A stretch of 64,000 nucleotides of DNA from an uncultured Phascolarctobacterium sp. (lineage in GTDB: Bacteria > Bacillota > Negativicutes > Acidaminococcales > Acidaminococcaceae), in NCBI RefSeq assembly GCF_934190775.1, contig NZ_CAKPTG010000015.1, positions 1 to 64,000 on the forward strand. Direction: 5' to 3'. The translations under genes and the position numbers were made by a program. How positions within the stretch are numbered: position 1 is the first letter of the stretch; each line of letters starts with the position of its first letter. Under the pieces are notes generated by a model. That model saw only the letters and a list, made by a program, of their open reading frames with translations, searched no databases and was not told where the DNA came from. Shown in pieces: positions 61,054 through 64,000 of this stretch.

Positions 61054-61503
61054 TTAGCCTTCAATGGCAATATATTTTTTGTCTTCGACTTTTTTAGGCT
61101 CAACCTTAGGAATAGTAACCTTCAGGATACCATCTTCAAATTTAGCCTTGATATCCTCCTGGGTAACTGCTTCGCCGACATAGAAGGTTCTTGCACATTG
61201 ACCGCTGTAACGTTCACGACGGATGTAAACGCCTTTATCGTTCTTTTCGTCCTTGTCGAGGCCTTTAGCTGCGGTAATGGTCAGATAACCGTTTTCCAGT
61301 TTGGCGCTGACGTCCTCTTTTTTGAAGCCCGGCAGGTCGATATCCATTTCATAAGCGGTATCCGATTCCTTGATATCGGTTTTCATAACGTTCTGGGCAT
61401 GTTTGCCGTACAACGGATTGCGATGACCGAAGAACTCTTTTTCAAACGGGAAATCCATTAAATCATCAAATAAGCTTTCACCAAATACACTAGGCATCAT
61501 CAT
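61054..61503 (-). CDS. Hsp20/alpha-crystallin small heat shock protein
   Basis: 149 residues. The alpha-crystallin domain runs from about residue 40 (DIKESDTAYEMDIDLPGFKKEDVSAKLENGYLTITA) to the GILKVTIPK motif near the C-terminus. The N-terminal Phe/Met-rich segment suits oligomerisation. An ATP-independent holdase. It is controlled by a promoter embedded in a CIRCE element, so HrcA regulation is expected. Confidence 0.95.
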   Translation of the reverse strand: MMMPSVFGESLFDDLMDFPFEKEFFGHRNPLYGKHAQNVMKTDIKESDTAYEMDIDLPGFKKEDVSAKLENGYLTITAAKGLDKDEKNDKGVYIRRERYSGQCARTFYVGEAVTQEDIKAKFEDGILKVTIPKVEPKKVEDKKYIAIEG

Positions 61504-61647
61504 AAGTCATTCCTCCAGTTTTATTGCGCTTGTTGTAGTCATTTTCATGTTGATGCAGCAAGTATTGATTTGATTTGCCAACGCGGGATTTGTGCTTTTC
61601 AGGTGCTGCCCTTGCAGCTCCTGTAGCTCATTTCCTTTGTTGATTAT

Positions 61648-61690
61648 GTTATACCACTAACTGTTAGCACTGTCAAGCGTTGAGTGCTAA
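61648..61690 (-). promoter_or_regulatory. CIRCE operator overlapping hsp20 promoter
   Basis: TTAGCACTG-N9-GAGTGCTAA (61664-61690) matches the HrcA-binding CIRCE element at 17 of 18 arm positions. The -35 TTGACA (61671-61676, minus strand) lies inside it, and TATAAC (61648-61653) follows after 17 bases. HrcA binding would block polymerase directly. Confidence 0.9.
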
Positions 61691-61730
61691 TTTCTGACGA
61701 TTTCACAGAAATTACAAAAAGTGGGGGAGA

Positions 61731-61824
61731 GCCCCCTTCCGCCTCACTACGTTCGGCACCTTCCCCAAGGGGCAGGCAAGACTAATAGCTTTCCATTAAC
61801 CTTTATTAGCACGTTTCTTGGTTC
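61731..61824 (+). repeat. REP-like repeat family A, copy 2
   Basis: About 94 bp from CCCCCTTCCGCC through GGCAGGCAAGACTAATAG to TTGGTTCC, nearly identical to 63907-64000 and, in its first half, to 39091-39139 reversed. Confidence 0.85.
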
Positions 61825-61993
61825 CCCCTCGGGGGAACTGTCGCGTTAGCGACTAAAGGGGGAAATGTGAGAGCAGATGGGAAGATGGCTAGAATAGAGA
61901 GCCTCGTTTTTCTTCCCAAAGTCATATTTGCTTACACAACCCTTCCGTCTGCTCGCAACGCTCGCAGCCACCTCCCCTTTCAGGGGAGATATA
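61819..61993 (+). repeat. Further REP-like elements with hairpin cores
   Basis: GTTCCCCCTCGGGGGAAC plus GTCGC-GTTA-GCGAC lies at 61821-61853. CTGCTCGC-AAC-GCTCGCAG, then CCTCCCCTTTCAGGGGAG, lies at 61950-61988. They share the build of families A and B: a short G/C palindrome next to a variable hairpin. Together with families A and B they fill the gene-free 61691-62182 stretch. Confidence 0.6.
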
Positions 61994-62033
61994 ATGGTAT
62001 TGCGAAATTTTAACTTTAGCTGTTACTACGAAC

Positions 62034-62097
62034 TTTTATATGCTCCCTGAAAGGGAGCTGGCAAAATCACGTAGTGATTTTGACTGAGGGTTGTGCT
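62034..62097 (+). repeat. REP-like repeat family B, copy 2
   Basis: TTTATATGCTCCCTG-AAGGGAGCTGGC, hairpin AAAATCAC-GTAG-TGATTTT, then TGACTGAGGGTTGTGC. Compared with 38990-39047 the loop GTAG and flanks are kept, while both hairpin arms changed together. Confidence 0.8.
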
Positions 62098-62182
62098 TAC
62101 TTAAGTTAAAATAAACACTAAAACTTAAAATTTTACTCCCAAAATCTCAAAAAATCTCTCAATTCCCCCTAAATTTCCCCCT

Positions 62183-62240
62183 CATCCTACCCGAATTTGC
62201 CATTTCGGGTAGGGATAAATTACTAAAAATTCGTTATACT
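62183..62240 (+). promoter_or_regulatory. Regulon box copy 4 with -10 element
   Basis: CATCCTACCC (62183-62192), 14 nt, GGGTAGGG (62207-62214), one base, 19 nt, then TATACT (62235-62240). It drives the OmpM porin gene with a predicted 160-nt 5' UTR. Confidence 0.8.
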
Positions 62241-62405
62241 ACAGCCAGAAGCAAAGGAAAAACAACTTGTTCTTCTTGCTTTTCCGTCTTTACCAAACGG
62301 AGCAGGTACTGCAAAAACCAAAATGAAACAAGGCAAATTTTGGCAACAGGCAGCGCAAGCCTCCGCAAGGTAAAAAACATTTTACTTAAAAAGGAGGAAT
62401 TTCCC

Positions 62406-63809
62406 ATGAAAAAATCTTTAGTACTCGCAATGGCAATGGCTCTTGGTGTAACCGCTTCTGCTTATGCAGCTAACCCCTTCAGCGACGTTCCTGCCGGCCA
62501 CTGGGCATATGACAGCATCAACAAGCTGGCAGCTGCAGGCGTAATCGATGGCTATGGCGACGGCACCTTCGGCGGTGACAAGCTGATGACTCGTTATGAA
62601 ATGGCACAAATCGTTGCTAAAGCAATGGCCAAAGGCGCTAACGTTGAAAAGCTGGCAGCAGAATTTGCTGACGAGCTGGACAACCTGGGCGTACGCGTAG
62701 CTAACCTAGAGAAAAAGGCTGACAATGTAAAGATTACCGGTGAACTGCGCTTCCGTTATGTAAATCAAGACGGTGCAATGTTTAAGGATAGTGAGGGCAG
62801 AGAATCTTTAGTTATAGGCAATGCTTCTAACCATATAGCAGATCTCCGTTCCCGCATCTGGATTAACGGCATGATTAATGATGACTGGACCTACACCGGC
62901 ATGCTGGAGAACACGCAGGATTTGAGCGATAATGCAGGTAACGAAGATACAAAATTCCAACGTGCTTATGTAGACGGCAAGCTGGGTGGTATGGCAGTAC
63001 GTGCAGGCCGTTATAATCTGGTAATTGCTGATGGCAATATCTATGATACACGTGCTGATGGCTTGGAGCTGTCTTATGGCAACAAGCTTAAATTAAAAGG
63101 CTTTGCAGGCAAGGCAACTGATGATATCACTGTTGTACCATATATGGAGACTCGCGGCAACGATACTTTAACTGGTGATATTACTAACGGCGGCAAGTAT
63201 TGGGGCTTGGCTGTTGAAGGCGAGCTGGCTAAGGGCTTGATGGCTACTGCTGGCTATACTCAATTCAAAGATATGGGTACCGGCTTTGCAGAAGCTCATG
63301 ATGCTCCTTCTTTTGATATCCCTAGTTATTTCTATGGCAAAACTGATATTGACAACGGCATCTGGCATGCAGGCCTGAGCTATGATATCGGCCATTTCAA
63401 CCTGTCCGCTATGTATCTGAAGGGCGATTTGTCTGCTGACAAACTTAATGAAGAGAATAATGGGATTAACCAAGATATTGATAGATATCTTGATGATGAC
63501 GGCTTCGTTATCGGCCTGTCCTATAAGGGTGCTAAGGCTGAAGATGCAGGCAGCTGGGGTGCATGGGCTAAATACTATGACCAAGGCGCACAAACCTATG
63601 TTGCACACACCACCGATGCTAACACCTTTGGCATGACTGGCTTCAAGGGCTTCGGCGTAGGCGCTAACTACACCTTCGCTAAAAACATCGTAGCTAACGT
63701 TGCATACTACAACACCGAATCCAAGCTGGCTAAAGCAATTGGCGCTGCTGATCATCTGGATCGCACCAAAGACCATCGCTTCTGGACTGACGTAACCTTC
63801 ACTTTCTGA
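62406..63809 (+). CDS. OmpM-type SLH-domain outer-membrane porin
   Basis: 467 residues from ATG 62406 (AAGGAGGAA upstream; the frame extends further 5' without an SD). Signal peptide 1-22 (ALGVTASAYAA). One SLH domain (about 24-80: NPFSDVPAGHWAYDSINKLAAAGVIDGYGDG), a coiled-coil spacer (about 82-105) and a C-terminal beta-barrel (from about 108) ending in WTDVTFTF. In Negativicutes such proteins span the outer membrane and tether it to peptidoglycan through the SLH domain. Expression is tied to the 32-bp regulon box. Confidence 0.95.
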   Translation: MKKSLVLAMAMALGVTASAYAANPFSDVPAGHWAYDSINKLAAAGVIDGYGDGTFGGDKLMTRYEMAQIVAKAMAKGANVEKLAAEFADELDNLGVRVANLEKKADNVKITGELRFRYVNQDGAMFKDSEGRESLVIGNASNHIADLRSRIWINGMINDDWTYTGMLENTQDLSDNAGNEDTKFQRAYVDGKLGGMAVRAGRYNLVIADGNIYDTRADGLELSYGNKLKLKGFAGKATDDITVVPYMETRGNDTLTGDITNGGKYWGLAVEGELAKGLMATAGYTQFKDMGTGFAEAHDAPSFDIPSYFYGKTDIDNGIWHAGLSYDIGHFNLSAMYLKGDLSADKLNEENNGINQDIDRYLDDDGFVIGLSYKGAKAEDAGSWGAWAKYYDQGAQTYVAHTTDANTFGMTGFKGFGVGANYTFAKNIVANVAYYNTESKLAKAIGAADHLDRTKDHRFWTDVTFTF

Positions 63810-63862
63810 TAAACCTTCATACAAAAACTTCCTAAAATTGGCAGCGCTTGCGCTGTCGGCAG

Positions 63863-63887
63863 AGAACCGCCGTGAGGCGGTTCTTTT
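63863..63887 (+). terminator. Terminator of the porin gene
   Basis: AGAACCGCC/GGCGGTTCT with a GTGA loop and a TTTT tail, identical in sequence to the hairpin at 48377. Confidence 0.88.
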
Positions 63888-63906
63888 GCGTTTGGGTGGG
63901 GGTGCA

Positions 63907-64000
63907 ACCCCCTTCCGCCTCACTACGTTCGGCACCTTCCCCAAGGGGCAGGCAAGACTAATAGCTTTCCATTAACCTTCATCAGCACATTCTTGGTTTC
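63907..64000 (+). repeat. REP-like repeat family A, copy 3 (runs off the window)
   Basis: Matches 61731-61824 over its whole visible length, with a few substitutions (ATCAGCACA for TTAGCACG). It is cut by the window end. Confidence 0.85.

Noticed and set aside
63168..63944. 258-codon minus-strand frame at the right end
   Set aside because: It is antisense to the OmpM porin and enters the REP-like repeat; no coding evidence.

Overview
This window is a chromosomal segment centred on a replication origin. It comes from a diderm Firmicute of the class Negativicutes; an Acidaminococcaceae member such as Phascolarctobacterium is my best guess, inferred from gene content rather than from a database match. 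The gene order around the origin (rpmH-rnpA-yidD-yidC-khpB-mnmE-mnmG-rsmG-noc to the right, dnaA-dnaN-rlbA-recF-dciA-remB-gyrB-gyrA to the left) is typical of Firmicutes. The window also encodes an SLH-domain outer-membrane porin (OmpM type) and a type V autotransporter, which require an outer membrane. GatCAB, a T-box leader and a CIRCE element agree with this placement.

Layout. 1-200: promoter and leader of an rRNA operon running off the left edge. 0.4-5.7 kb: a YitT-like membrane protein, a small His/Asp/Arg-rich exported protein, an ORF-less group II intron placed directly behind a terminator, and a three-gene GlpA/GlpB-like flavoprotein operon. 5.8-10.1 kb: an AT-rich defence island (KAP-type P-loop NTPase, Eco47II-like restriction enzyme, C5 methyltransferase, Vsr nuclease). 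10.2-21.4 kb: metabolism, with a PAP2 phosphatase, an atypical ureohydrolase and atypical NRAMP-family transporter with an IclR regulator, and a sulfur amino acid block (ATC hydrolase-like protein, Met T-box-controlled metQ, two PLP lyases, an N-carbamoyl amino acid amidohydrolase). 21.5-42.7 kb: MATE and TSUP transporters, thiN and the conserved origin region, with oriC at about 33.0 kb between dnaA and dnaN. Genes on both sides point away from the origin. 42.8-48.4 kb: an envelope-associated cluster (zinc-ribbon protein, autotransporter, two paralogous exported proteins). 48.7-51.9 kb: gatCAB. 52-64 kb: orphan exported or membrane proteins on a duplicated promoter segment, a stand-alone NTPase, a flavoredoxin-like protein, a TetR regulator, a candidate small RNA, purC, a PHP phosphoesterase, sstT, hsp20, intergenic repeats and the OmpM porin.

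Most notable results. (1) A 32-bp box (CATCCTACCC-N14-GGGTRGGG) occurs four times, each exactly 19 nt before the first base of a TATAAT-like -10 element, in front of four envelope-type genes; this defines an activator-dependent regulon not explained by any gene here. (2) The 5' UTR of the cystathionine lyase/synthase gene folds on paper into a multibranch element with a pseudoknot, which fits no riboswitch class I know. (3) The ureohydrolase and its NRAMP-family partner have both lost family-defining metal ligands, and copies of ATTATCGTYT link them to the ATC hydrolase-like gene. (4) Two perfect parS sites flank oriC; one is the core of a perfect 46-bp terminator palindrome and the other is in frame within thiN, yet parAB is absent.
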